From Xanthomonas massiliensis (lineage in GTDB: Bacteria; Pseudomonadota; Gammaproteobacteria; Xanthomonadales; Xanthomonadaceae), in assembly GCF_900018785.1 (NCBI RefSeq), contig NZ_FCOY01000007.1, positions 1,102,632-1,166,631 on the forward strand: DNA of 64,000 nt, in the 5' to 3' direction. The notes under the pieces are model-generated. The model was given only the letters and a program-made list of their open reading frames with translations, was not told the DNA's origin and made no database searches. The translations under genes were made by a program, and so were the position numbers. This document shows, one piece after another, positions 17,329 to 26,110 of the stretch; the stretch's first letter is position 1; each line of letters opens with the position of its first letter.

Positions 17329-18279
17329 TCAGTCGCCCCGCGCCTGCAGCAGGGACTGCGCATCCAGCGCGGCCACCGCCAGCCCGCGCATCGCGCCGGT
17401 GCAGTCGGCGCTGCACTCGGCCACGATCGCCGGGTCGTCGTAGTGGGTGCAGGCGCGCACGATCGCGCGGGCGCGGCGCTCGGCCTCCTCCGGCGCGGCC
17501 AGCTGGCGGCCGCTGTCCATGAAGATGCCCGAGCCGACGAACACCGCCTGCGCGCCGAGCTGGCGCAGCAGGGCGGCGTCGGCCGGGGTGGCGATGCCGC
17601 CGGCGGAGAAGTTGGGCACCGGCAGCGCGCCGCTGCGCGCCACCTCGCGCACCAGCGCCAGCGGCACGCGGTGGTCGCGCGCGGCCACGTACAGCTCGTC
17701 CTCGCGCATGGCGGCCAGGGCGCGGATGTCGGCCATGATCTGGCGCATGTGCTTGACCGCGTGGACCACGTCGCCGGTGCCGGCCTCGCCCTTGGTGCGG
17801 ATCATCGCCGCGCCTTCGGCGATGCGGCGCAGGGCCTCGCCCAGGTTGCGCGCCCCGCACACGAACGGCACGGCGAAGGCGTGCTTGTCGATGTGGTTGA
17901 CCTCGTCGGCCGGGGTCAGCACCTCGCTCTCGTCGACGAAGTCCACGCCCAGGTGCTGCAGCACCTGGGCCTCGACGAAGTGGCCGATGCGCGCCTTGGC
18001 CATCACCGGGATGGACACGGTGTCCATGATCGAGGCGATCAGCTTCGGGTTGGCCATGCGCGCGACCCCGCCCTCGGCACGGATCTGCGCCGGTACGCGC
18101 TCCAGCGCCATCACCGCGCAGGCGCCGGCGGTCTCGGCGATGCGCGCCTGCTCGACCGTGCACACGTCCATGATCACCCCGCCCTTGAGCATCTCGGCCA
18201 GGCCGACCTTCAGGCGCATGGCATCGGACAGGACGGGGCGCTCAGGGGCGGCATCGGCGGCAAAGGCGGCAGGGGACAT
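17329..18279 (-). CDS. pdxS: Pyridoxal 5'-phosphate synthase lyase subunit PdxS
   Basis: This 316-residue TIM-barrel synthase makes PLP from ribose 5-phosphate, glyceraldehyde 3-phosphate and PdxT-derived ammonia. Conserved sites are intact: [14 protein letters not shown] (Asp for R5P), [10 protein letters not shown] (the first Schiff-base Lys) and [11 protein letters not shown] (the second catalytic Lys), plus [16 protein letters not shown] 18279 starts MSPAAFAAD and gives a short extension before the conserved [12 protein letters not shown]. It forms an operon with pdxT, transcribed away from a MocR-type regulator. Many gammaproteobacteria use the DXP-dependent PdxA/PdxJ route instead, so this pair may supplement or replace it here. 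Confidence 0.96.
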   Translation of the reverse strand: MSPAAFAADAAPERPVLSDAMRLKVGLAEMLKGGVIMDVCTVEQARIAETAGACAVMALERVPAQIRAEGGVARMANPKLIASIMDTVSIPVMAKARIGHFVEAQVLQHLGVDFVDESEVLTPADEVNHIDKHAFAVPFVCGARNLGEALRRIAEGAAMIRTKGEAGTGDVVHAVKHMRQIMADIRALAAMREDELYVAARDHRVPLALVREVARSGALPVPNFSAGGIATPADAALLRQLGAQAVFVGSGIFMDSGRQLAAPEEAERRARAIVRACTHYDDPAIVAECSADCTGAMRGLAVAALDAQSLLQARGD

Positions 18280-18347
18280 GGGACGGCTCCGGGTTCGGCG
18301 ATGGCCGCGACGATAGGCGCCGGGCCGGGCCGCGGACAGGTACACTT

Positions 18348-18391
18348 CCAGTACGGTTCGACCAAACCGTACTGGTCGCTTTCCAGTACGG
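18348..18391. promoter_or_regulatory. Probable PdxR operator: three CCAGTACGG boxes between pdxS and pdxR
   Basis: CCAGTACGGTT (18348-18358) and its exact reverse complement AACCGTACTGG (18365-18375) are separated by six bases. A third copy, CCAGTACGG, lies at 18383-18391 in the same orientation as the first, with starts 35 bp apart. A direct plus inverted repeat between pdxST and a divergent MocR gene is the arrangement seen for PdxR-type dimeric regulators in other bacteria. The boxes lie 23-66 bases before the pdxR start and 69-112 before pdxS, so they can serve both promoters. Confidence 0.8.
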
Positions 18392-18413
18392 ATCCCGCCC
18401 GGAACTTCGCCGC

Positions 18414-19829
18414 ATGTCCCTTCCGCCCCGCACCGGCACCGCCCCCACCCGCGTCGAGCAGGTGATGGACGCGCTGCGCCGGCGCATCGAGCAGCGCAGC
18501 CTGGGCACCGGCGCGCGGCTGCCGTCGATCCGCGGCCAGGCCGAGGCGCTGGGCGTGTCGCGCTCGACCGTGGTGGAGGCCTATGCCCGCCTGGTGGCCG
18601 AGGGCGTGATCGAATCGCGCCCCGGCTCGGGCTTCTACGTCGGCGCGGCGCGGCCGCCGCTGGCGCTGGGCGAGACCGCGCCCGGCCTGCCGCCGGACAG
18701 CGACCCGGTCTGGGTCACCCGGCAGTCGCTGCTGGCCGATGCGGCCAGCCTCAAGCCCGGCGCCGGCTGGCTGCCCGAGACCTGGATGCCCGAGGCCGAC
18801 ATCCGCCGCGCCCTGCGCACGCTCTCGCGGCGGCCGCTGGCACCGCTGACCGGCTACGGCACCCCGCAGGGCTCGCCGCCGCTGCGCCGGCTGCTGTCCA
18901 ACCGGCTCGACGCGCGCGGCGTGCATGCCCCGCCGCAGCAGCTGATGCTCACCGAATCGAGCACCCAGGCGGTGGACCTGCTGTGCCGCTTCCTGCTGCA
19001 GCCCGGCGACACCGTGCTGGTGGACGACCCGTGCTACTTCAGCTTCCAGGCCATGCTGCGCGCCCACCGCGCCGGCGTGGTCGGGGTGCCGTGGACGCCG
19101 CACGGGCCGGACCTGGCCGCGCTCGAGGCGCGCCTGGCCGAGCACCGCCCGCGCCTGTACGTGACCAACAGCGCCCTGCACAACCCGACCGGCGCCAGCC
19201 TCGGCCTGGAGGTGGCGCACAAGGTGCTGGTGCTGGCCGAGCGCTACGGGCTGACCATCGTCGAGGACGACGTCTTCGCCGATTTCGAGCACCACCCCGC
19301 GCCGCGCCTGGCCGCGCTGGACGGCCTGCAGCGGGTGGTCTACGTCGGCAGCTTCTCCAAGACCCTGTCGGCCTCGGTGCGGGTGGGCCACATCGCCGCG
19401 CGCGCCGACTGGATCGCCCCGCTGGTGGACCTGAAGCTGGCCACCGCCTTCGAGCCCGGCCACTTCTCGGCCGAACTGCTGCACGTGCTGCTCGCCGGCG
19501 GCACCTACCAGCGCCACATGGCGGCGCTGCGCGCGCGGCTGGCCGAGGCCATGGGCGCCACGCTGGAACGGCTGCAGCGGCTGGGCTTGCAGCCCTGGCT
19601 GCGGCCGCAGGCCGGCATGTTCGTGTGGTGCGCGCTGCCCGGCGGGCTGGACGCGGCGGCCCTGGCCCAGCACGCATTGCAGGCCCACCGCATGGTGCTG
19701 GCCCCGGGCAACGCGTTCTCGCCCTCGCAGGGCGCCGCCGGCTACATGCGCTTCAACGTCGCCCAGTGCCTGGACCCGGCGATCTGGCCGGCGCTGCAGG
19801 ACAGCCTGGCGGCGCTGGCACGGCGCTGA
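18414..19829 (+). CDS. pdxR: MocR-family transcriptional regulator (PdxR-like)
   Basis: This 471-residue protein has a GntR winged helix (about 12-78: [42 protein letters not shown]) joined to an aminotransferase class I fold (about 110-465). PLP-binding features are kept: [17 protein letters not shown] and the Schiff-base Lys in [10 protein letters not shown]. PdxR-type MocR proteins use PLP as the sensed ligand and control pdxST, and the gene is divergent from pdxS across a shared palindromic operator. In studied species PdxR can activate pdxST when PLP is low or repress it; the sequence alone does not tell which. Confidence 0.88.
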   Translation: MSLPPRTGTAPTRVEQVMDALRRRIEQRSLGTGARLPSIRGQAEALGVSRSTVVEAYARLVAEGVIESRPGSGFYVGAARPPLALGETAPGLPPDSDPVWVTRQSLLADAASLKPGAGWLPETWMPEADIRRALRTLSRRPLAPLTGYGTPQGSPPLRRLLSNRLDARGVHAPPQQLMLTESSTQAVDLLCRFLLQPGDTVLVDDPCYFSFQAMLRAHRAGVVGVPWTPHGPDLAALEARLAEHRPRLYVTNSALHNPTGASLGLEVAHKVLVLAERYGLTIVEDDVFADFEHHPAPRLAALDGLQRVVYVGSFSKTLSASVRVGHIAARADWIAPLVDLKLATAFEPGHFSAELLHVLLAGGTYQRHMAALRARLAEAMGATLERLQRLGLQPWLRPQAGMFVWCALPGGLDAAALAQHALQAHRMVLAPGNAFSPSQGAAGYMRFNVAQCLDPAIWPALQDSLAALARR

Positions 19830-20003
19830 TCGCCGCTCCGCGTGGCGACGGACCCGTCGCGCCACGGCCACCCGGGCCGGAGTACCTGGACGGGCAGGGC
19901 GACCTGGCCGGCGCGTCCGGCCACCGTGCCCATGACCTTGCACACGGGCGCCGGCGGCGGCGGATCGTAGACTGCGCCCATCCCCGACACAGGAGCGCTT
20001 CCC

Positions 20004-21008
20004 ATGGCCCAGTGGTATTTCCACATCCCCGGCCTGCCCGACCGCACCGGCCCGCTCGACGACGCCGAGGCGCGCGAGTACGCGCGGCTCAATCCCGGCG
20101 CGCTGGGCTGGCGCGAGGGCCTGGACGGCTGGCAGGCGGTGGCCGCGCTGCCCGAGCTGGGCGGCGGCGGTGCGGCACCGCCGCCGCTGCCGGCCGCCGC
20201 GGGCGGCCGCGCCGACGAGATCGACTACCGCATCGTCGGCCACGACATGCAGTTCGTCGAAGTGGAACTGGACCCCGGCGAGAGCGCGGTCGCCGAGGCC
20301 GGCGCGCTGATGTACAAGGACGCCAGCGTGCAGATGGAGACGATCTTCGGCGACGGTTCGCGCAGCGGCGGCAGCGGCCTGGTGGACAAGCTGCTCGGCG
20401 CCGGCAAGCGCCTGGTCACCGGCGAAAGCCTGTTCACCACGGTCTACACCCACGCTGGCAGCGGCAAGGCCAAGGTGGCGTTCGCCGCGCCGTACCCGGG
20501 CACGGTGCTGGCGCTGAAGCTGTCCGAATACGGCGGCCGGCTGATCTGCCAGAAGGACAGCTTCCTGGCCGGCGCGCGCGGCGTGGCGCTGGGCATCGCG
20601 TTCCAGCGCAAGATCCTCACCGGCCTGTTCGGCGGCGAGGGCTTCATCATGCAGAAGCTCGAGGGCGACGGCTGGGTGTTCGTCCACGCCGGCGGCACGC
20701 TGGTGCAGCGCGAACTGGCGCCCGGCGAACGCCTGGACGTGGATACCGGCTGCGTGGTGGCCTACACCGCGACGGTGGACTTCGACGTGCGCCGCGTGGC
20801 CGGGCTGAAGAGCATGCTCTTCGGCGGCGAGGGCGTGTTCCTGGCGACCCTGACCGGGCCGGGCCACGTGTGGCTGCAGTCGCTGCCGTTCTCGCGCCTG
20901 GCCGGGCGCATGTTCGCCGCCGCGCCGCAGGGCGGCGGCCAGAGCCGCGGCGAAGGCTCGGTGCTGGGCGGGCTGGGGCGCATCCTGGACGGCGACAACA
21001 ACTTCTGA
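20004..21008 (+). CDS. GYF_2-AIM24 (TIGR00266) fusion protein
   Basis: This protein of 334 residues has two parts. Residues 1-52 (WYFHIPGLPDRTGPLDDAEAREY, then W-R-E-G-L-D-G-W) match the GYF_2 domain, a small adaptor that binds proline-rich peptides or membranes. After an Ala/Pro/Gly linker, residues about 75-310 are an AIM24/TIGR00266 beta-helix, with YRIVGHDMQFVEVELDPGES, GGEGFIMQKLEGDGWVFVHAGG and GPGHVWLQSLP. AIM24 proteins are widespread and of unknown function. The tail is Gly/Ser-rich and ends in DNNF. It stands alone between pdxR and a LysR gene on the same strand. Confidence 0.9.
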   Translation: MAQWYFHIPGLPDRTGPLDDAEAREYARLNPGALGWREGLDGWQAVAALPELGGGGAAPPPLPAAAGGRADEIDYRIVGHDMQFVEVELDPGESAVAEAGALMYKDASVQMETIFGDGSRSGGSGLVDKLLGAGKRLVTGESLFTTVYTHAGSGKAKVAFAAPYPGTVLALKLSEYGGRLICQKDSFLAGARGVALGIAFQRKILTGLFGGEGFIMQKLEGDGWVFVHAGGTLVQRELAPGERLDVDTGCVVAYTATVDFDVRRVAGLKSMLFGGEGVFLATLTGPGHVWLQSLPFSRLAGRMFAAAPQGGGQSRGEGSVLGGLGRILDGDNNF

Positions 21009-21068
21009 GCGCGGCGTGGCCGCGGCGGCATCGGGTACAGTCGAAGGACCGCCGCCTTCGCCCACGCC

Positions 21069-21986
21069 ATGAAGCTCACCCAATTGCGCACCCTGCTGGC
21101 CGTGCAGGAGACCGGCAGCCTGCAGGAAGCCTCGCGCGTGCTGCACACCAGCCAGTCGGCGCTGAGCCGCGCCATCAAGGAGCTGGAACTGGAGCTGGGC
21201 GTGCCGCTGCTGGAGCGCAGCAACCGCGGCGCCACGGCCACCGCCTACGGCGAGCGGCTGCTGCAGTACGCCCGCCACGCGCTCGGCGACCTGGAGCGCG
21301 GGCGCCAGGAGATCGAGGCGATGAAGGGCCGCGCCGGCCAGCAGGTGACCATCGGTGTCACCAGCGCGGTGACCTTCATGACCCCGGTGCAGGAAGCGCT
21401 GGCCGAGTTCGTCGCCGAGATGCCGCGCATCCGCCTGCACGTGCTGGAGATGCGGCCGCGGCAGATGCTGCCGATGCTGCGCGGCGGCGGCATGGATTTC
21501 GCCCTGATCTCGCAGATCCCGCAGCACGCCCAGACCCTGGAATGGCTGCCGATCTGCCGCATCCCGATGCGGGTGGTCACCCGCAACGACAATCCGGCGC
21601 GCCATGCGCGCTCGCTGCGCGAGCTGATGGACGAGGCCTGGCTGACCCAGGACCAGGCCGACAACGAGCAGTCCACCTTCCACCAGCTGTTCCGCCAGAA
21701 CGGCCTGGACATCCCGCAGCAGGTGATCGAGTGCCCGGCGGTGGGGCTGATGGGCTACCTGCTCTACCAGACCCGGGTGCTGTCGCTGGTGAGCCGCTGG
21801 TCGCTGGACAACCCGGTGGATCCGGATTTCCCGCGCCTGGTGTCCGGGGTGGACGTGATCGAGCCCACCCCGGACAGCTTCATCTCGCTGGTGTGCGTGG
21901 ACCACGACCTGATGCCGCGGCCGGCCGTGGCCCTGTTCGCGCGCATGCGCGAGAAGCTCAGGGCCCGGTTCCCGGACTTCGGCTGA
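21069..21986 (+). CDS. LysR-family transcriptional regulator
   Basis: This 305-residue protein has an N-terminal winged helix (MKLTQLRTLLAVQETGSLQEASRVL, SQSALSRAIKELE; about 1-60) and a LysR substrate-binding domain (about 90-295). The start ATG is 60 bp after the AIM24 gene. The gene converges on the lipase-peptidase-amidohydrolase-receptor operon with nine bases between stops. LysR proteins such as AbgR sit next to M20 amidohydrolase genes elsewhere, so it may respond to a substrate of that operon. This is inference, since the operon promoter lies 6 kb away. Confidence 0.92.
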   Translation: MKLTQLRTLLAVQETGSLQEASRVLHTSQSALSRAIKELELELGVPLLERSNRGATATAYGERLLQYARHALGDLERGRQEIEAMKGRAGQQVTIGVTSAVTFMTPVQEALAEFVAEMPRIRLHVLEMRPRQMLPMLRGGGMDFALISQIPQHAQTLEWLPICRIPMRVVTRNDNPARHARSLRELMDEAWLTQDQADNEQSTFHQLFRQNGLDIPQQVIECPAVGLMGYLLYQTRVLSLVSRWSLDNPVDPDFPRLVSGVDVIEPTPDSFISLVCVDHDLMPRPAVALFARMREKLRARFPDFG

Positions 21987-21995
21987 GCCGGCGCG

Positions 21996-23261
21996 CTACT
22001 GCGCCAGCGGCCGGCACACCGGCGCGATCTTCTCGCCGGCCAGCAGCTTGCGCACGAACGGCAGCGAATCCTGCAGCGAGCCGTTGACGGTGCCGTTGTG
22101 GTCGTGGTCCCTGTACAGGTGCGCCTGCACCACGCTGCCGGCGGCGCAGGCGTCCTCGGCGAGCATCAGCTGGCTGGCGGTGGACACGTCCACGTCCTTG
22201 GCGCCGATGCCCATGAACAGCGGCTGCTCCAGCTTCAGGGTGGGGTACATCAGCGCCTGCACGTGCGGCATCACCAGCTTCATCAGGTCGGACTTGTAGG
22301 CGTTGGCGTCGCTGATCCCGGCGTAGCTCACGTCCGCCTCCAGCTGGAAGATGCAGCTGCTGCGCGCCTCCTCCACCAGCGGCAGCGCGCGCTCGCTGAA
22401 GACCTGCGCCAGGTCCGGGTGCGGCACGGTCTGCTGCTGCATGTTCAGGGCCAGCAGCGCCAGGTAGGCGAACTGCGGGCGCACCTCCCGGGGATCGTGC
22501 TTCTCGGCCGCGGCCATCGCCTTGGGCGCCAGGTACGGGGTGCCGGTGGCGACCGTGCCCAGGATCTGCAGGTCCGGTGCGTACTGCGGCGCGAACGCGG
22601 CGGTGGCGAACGCCGCGCCGCCGCCCTGCGACTGGCCGATGATGATCGTCTTCTTCGACAGCTCCGGGTGCGCGGCCTGCACCGCGCGCACGCTGTCGAG
22701 CACGCTGTAAGCCTCCGGGCGGGTGTACAGGTACGGGTGCGGCCCCGGCGTGCCCAGGCCCTGGTAGTCGGTGGCGACGATGGCGAAGCCTTCCTTCAGC
22801 CACGTCTCCAGGTAGCGCGCGTCGCGGTAGTAGCGCGCGTTCCACGACGGCGCGCAGATGTCGGCCATGCCGATCGTGCCGTGCGCCCAGGCCAGCACCG
22901 GCCAGCCGCCCGGCGGCGGGGTGCCGGCCGGCACGAACAGGGCGCCGGACACCGCCACCGCGCCCTGGCCGCTGATGCCGTCGGTGGAGCTGTAGAGGAT
23001 GCGGTACTGGGCCGCGGTGCCGGCCAGGCCCAGCGTCGGCGGCAGCGGTTCCTGGCGCAGCATCCGGCCCGGCGCCGGCAATGCGCCCTGCCAGCGGTAG
23101 AACGGCGAGACCCGGCCGTCGCTGCCGTCCACGCCGGTACCGTCGCCGGGGGCGGGCTGGGCGAAGGCCACCGAGAGCAGCGCCGGCAGCAGGCACAGGC
23201 CCGCCAGCGCGGCCCAGCGGCGCAGCCGCGACGGGGATGGGAAGAAGCTGTGCGGTTGCAT
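21996..23261 (-). CDS. Secreted LIP-family lipase/esterase
   Basis: This 421-residue protein has a signal peptide (hydrophobic core WAALAGLCLLPALLSVAFA, about 16-34) and an alpha/beta-hydrolase of the secretory lipase family. Motifs in order: W-A-H-G-T for the oxyanion region (about 128), the D-Y-Q-G-L-G-T-P strand, the nucleophile elbow GQSQGGGAA (Ser at about 203), the acid in GIGAKDVDVS and the His in YRDHDHNG near the C-terminus. AGGAGG precedes ATG 23261. It is the last gene of a four-gene run with the M20 peptidase 26 bp upstream. The substrate is probably an acyl ester from outside the cell. Confidence 0.87.
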   Translation of the reverse strand: MQPHSFFPSPSRLRRWAALAGLCLLPALLSVAFAQPAPGDGTGVDGSDGRVSPFYRWQGALPAPGRMLRQEPLPPTLGLAGTAAQYRILYSSTDGISGQGAVAVSGALFVPAGTPPPGGWPVLAWAHGTIGMADICAPSWNARYYRDARYLETWLKEGFAIVATDYQGLGTPGPHPYLYTRPEAYSVLDSVRAVQAAHPELSKKTIIIGQSQGGGAAFATAAFAPQYAPDLQILGTVATGTPYLAPKAMAAAEKHDPREVRPQFAYLALLALNMQQQTVPHPDLAQVFSERALPLVEEARSSCIFQLEADVSYAGISDANAYKSDLMKLVMPHVQALMYPTLKLEQPLFMGIGAKDVDVSTASQLMLAEDACAAGSVVQAHLYRDHDHNGTVNGSLQDSLPFVRKLLAGEKIAPVCRPLAQ

Positions 23262-23287
23262 CGATAACCTCCTGGGCAGGGACGGGC

Positions 23288-24757
23288 TCAGCCGGCCACG
23301 TCGCGGATGAGCTGGTGGGCGAAGCGCACGCACGTCAGGTAGTCCTCGACGGGGATGCCCTCGTTGAGGCCGTGGAAACGCGCGGCCGCTTCCGGCGTGA
23401 AGCGGTACGGGATGAAGCGGTACTGGGCGTCGGAGACCGGCGCGTAGTGCGACGAGTCGGTGGTGGCCACGACCTGGAACGGCACCACCCGGACCTCGGC
23501 GCCGAGGACCTTGCGGATGCTGGCGGACAGGGTGCGGAAGCCGGCGCCGTCCACCGGCGAGACCGGGCTGGCCTCGCGGCGCTGGTCGCCGAAGGCGATC
23601 TCCACCCGCGGGTCGTCCACCGCGCGCCGCACGTGGCGCTCCAGGTCGGCCAGGCTGTCGCCCGGCAGCAGGCGGAAGTTGACCGTGGCGGCGGCCCGGG
23701 TCGGCAGCACGTTGTCCTTGACCCCGGCGTTGAACATGGTCTCGGCGGTGGTGGTGCGCACCAGCGCGTTGCCGGCCGGCGTGCGCGCCAGCGTGCGCAG
23801 CAGCAGCGGGCCGAACAGCCAGCGGTTGCGCACCACCAGGCGCTGGCCGAACGCCATCTGCGGCGCCACCGCGTCGAGCATCGCCGCCACCGCCGGGGTC
23901 AGGCGCGGCGGCATCTGCCGCTCGGCCAGGCGCACCATGGCTCGACTCAGCACGGTGATCGACGATTCCGGCGCCGGCTGCGAGGAATGCCCGCCCGGCA
24001 GGGCCACCGCCAGGTGCGCGCTGGCGTAGCCCTTCTCCGAGATGCCGACCAGCGCCAGCGTGCCCGGCACCCCGGGCAGGGCGTCGCGGGCCACCGCCCC
24101 GCCCTCGTCGAGCACGAACTCGGCGTGCACGCCGCGCGCGTGCAGCAGCGCGACGATGGCGTCGGCACCCTCGCCGCCGCGCTCCTCGTCGTCGCCGTAG
24201 GCGAGCATGAGCGTGCGCCGCGGCACGAAGCCCTGCTCCAGCAGCAGCTCCACCGCCTGCATCTGCGATACCAGGCTGGCGCGGTCGTCCAGCGCCCCGC
24301 GTCCCCACACCATGCCGTCGGCGACCTCGCCGGAGAACGGATCGCGATGCCACTGGGCGCGGCTGTCGGCCTCCACCGGCACGGTGTCCTGGTGCGCCAT
24401 CAGGATCACCGGCTTGAGCGTGGGGTCGCGCCCGGCCCAGGTGTACAGCAGGCTGCCGTGGCCGACGACCTCCTTCCTCAAGTGCTGGTGCAGCCGCGGG
24501 AACTGCTGCGCCAGGTAGGCCTGGAACGCGTCCAGCGCGGCCTTCGGCGGCGGCGCGGCGGCAGTGGACACCGCCGGCAGGCGCAGGGCGCCGGCGAAGC
24601 GCTGCACCGCCAGCGCGGTGTCGAACGCCGGCACGTCGGCGCGCCCGGCATCCGCGGCGGCCGCCACCGGCGTGGCCGGCCACAGCGTGCGCGCCACCAG
24701 TACCGCCACCAGCACCACCAGCGCCGTCGCCAGTCCGTACAGCGCGCGCCGGATCAC
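23288..24757 (-). CDS. M20-family metallopeptidase, membrane-anchored
   Basis: This protein of 489 residues resembles the carboxypeptidase S / PM20D1-like branch of the M20 family. The N-terminal helix (ALYGLATALVVLVAVLVA, about 4-21) can anchor it to the inner membrane with the enzyme in the periplasm. Di-zinc site motifs are present: MAHQDTVPV (HxD), GRGALDDR (D), DEERGG (catalytic Glu pair), VLDEGG and, near the end, RFHGLNEGIPVEDYL. The start is GTG 24757, overlapping the stop of the amidohydrolase gene (GTGA). Mammalian PM20D1 relatives hydrolyse N-acyl amino acids, so such a substrate is possible here. Confidence 0.88.
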   Translation of the reverse strand: MIRRALYGLATALVVLVAVLVARTLWPATPVAAAADAGRADVPAFDTALAVQRFAGALRLPAVSTAAAPPPKAALDAFQAYLAQQFPRLHQHLRKEVVGHGSLLYTWAGRDPTLKPVILMAHQDTVPVEADSRAQWHRDPFSGEVADGMVWGRGALDDRASLVSQMQAVELLLEQGFVPRRTLMLAYGDDEERGGEGADAIVALLHARGVHAEFVLDEGGAVARDALPGVPGTLALVGISEKGYASAHLAVALPGGHSSQPAPESSITVLSRAMVRLAERQMPPRLTPAVAAMLDAVAPQMAFGQRLVVRNRWLFGPLLLRTLARTPAGNALVRTTTAETMFNAGVKDNVLPTRAAATVNFRLLPGDSLADLERHVRRAVDDPRVEIAFGDQRREASPVSPVDGAGFRTLSASIRKVLGAEVRVVPFQVVATTDSSHYAPVSDAQYRFIPYRFTPEAAARFHGLNEGIPVEDYLTCVRFAHQLIRDVAG

Positions 24758-26088
24758 GATCCCGCCTCCGGCTGCATCACGTCCATCACCGCCAGCGCCA
24801 TCGCCTCCACGCCGGTGCGGATGCTCGGCTGCGGGTCCGGGGCGAAATCGGGCGAGTGGTTCACCGGGATGCGCTCGCCGGCGGCCTTCATCCGCGCCAG
24901 CCGGCCGGCCTCGAGGCCGCCGATGGCGAAGTACAGCGACGGCACCCCGGCGGCGATGAACTCCGAGTAGTCCTCGCTGGCCGATCCCGGCGCCGGGATC
25001 GGCACCGCGTTGGCGCCGAAGGCGGCGGCGAACACCTTGCCGGTGCGCTCGGCCAGGGCGGCGTCGTTGACCACCGCGCGGGCGCGCTCCACGTCCAGGT
25101 CGATGTCGGGGGCCGGCGCCCCGGCCATGGCCGCGCTCGCCTCGGCGGTGCGGCGGATGCCGGCGAGCAGGCGCTCGCGCACCTCGTCGTCGTAGCTGCG
25201 CACGGTGCCGCGCAGGTGGGCGCTGTCGGGGATGATGTTGCCGGCGTTGCCGGCGTTGAACGCGCCGACGGTGATGACCCCGAACCGGGCCGGGTCGATC
25301 TCGCGGCTGACCACGCTCTGCACGTCGACCACGAAGCGCGCGGCGATCAGCACCGGGTCGATCGTCGCCGCCGGCATCGAGCCGTGGCCACCCTTGCCGT
25401 GGAACACCAGGTCGATGGTGTCCGAGTTGGAGGTCAGCACCCCGGGCTTGTAGTAGACCTGCCCGGCCACGCCCGGGCCCACGTGCAGGGCGAAGCCGTA
25501 GTCGGGCTTGCCGAAGCGCTGGAAGAAGCCGTCCTCGAGCATCGCCCGCGCGCCGCTGATCTCCTCCTCGGCCGGCTGCGCGACGAACACCAGGGTGCCG
25601 TGCCAGCGGTCCTTGAGCCGCACCAGCGCGGTCGCGGTGCCGACCCAGGCGGCCATGTGGATGTCGTGGCCGCAGGCGTGGTCGACGTAGGTCTCCTTGC
25701 CCAGCCAGGTGGCCCGGGCCCGGCTGGCGTAGGGCAGGCCGGTCTTCTCCTCCATCGGCAGGGCGTCCAGCTCGGTGCGCACCAGCACGGTCGGCCCGGG
25801 CCCGTTGCGGTACACCGCCACCACGCCGGTGCGCCCCACCTTCTCGGTCACGGCGAAGCCCAGCGCGCGCATCCGCGCGGCCAGCAGCGCGGCGGTGCGG
25901 GTCTCCTGGAAGCCGAGCTCGGGATGCTGGTGGATGTCCCGGTAGAGCGCCTCCAGGCGCGGATAGTCCTGGTCCAGCACCTGGTCGATGCCGGCCTTGG
26001 CGGCCGGCACGTCCATGGCGCGGGCGCCGGCACTGGCCAGCGCGCAGGCCAGGGCGGTGCACAGCAGGGCGGTGTCGAGGCGGGTCAT
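24754..26088 (-). CDS. Exported M20D amidohydrolase
   Basis: This 444-residue protein has a signal peptide (about 1-24, ACALASAGARAMD) followed by an M20D amidohydrolase like hippurate hydrolase, IAA-amino acid hydrolase or AbgA/B. Metal and active-site motifs: RDIHQHPELGFQE, RTELDALPMEEKTGL, the HACGHDIHMA cluster, QPAEE, and SEDYSEF near the C-terminus. Members cleave amide bonds between acyl or aryl groups and amino acids. Export is unusual for the classic enzymes, which are mostly cytoplasmic. It lies 22 bp after the TonB receptor gene and overlaps the M20 peptidase gene, so one transcript is likely. Confidence 0.9.
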   Translation of the reverse strand: MTRLDTALLCTALACALASAGARAMDVPAAKAGIDQVLDQDYPRLEALYRDIHQHPELGFQETRTAALLAARMRALGFAVTEKVGRTGVVAVYRNGPGPTVLVRTELDALPMEEKTGLPYASRARATWLGKETYVDHACGHDIHMAAWVGTATALVRLKDRWHGTLVFVAQPAEEEISGARAMLEDGFFQRFGKPDYGFALHVGPGVAGQVYYKPGVLTSNSDTIDLVFHGKGGHGSMPAATIDPVLIAARFVVDVQSVVSREIDPARFGVITVGAFNAGNAGNIIPDSAHLRGTVRSYDDEVRERLLAGIRRTAEASAAMAGAPAPDIDLDVERARAVVNDAALAERTGKVFAAAFGANAVPIPAPGSASEDYSEFIAAGVPSLYFAIGGLEAGRLARMKAAGERIPVNHSPDFAPDPQPSIRTGVEAMALAVMDVMQPEAGS

Positions 26089-26110
26089 CAGGGTGCGCGC
26101 TCCGGGCCGG

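Noticed and set aside
18210-21905. A 1231-codon minus-strand frame opposite pdxR, the AIM24 gene and the LysR gene
   Set aside because: It is antisense to three genes with intact family motifs and is a composition artefact.
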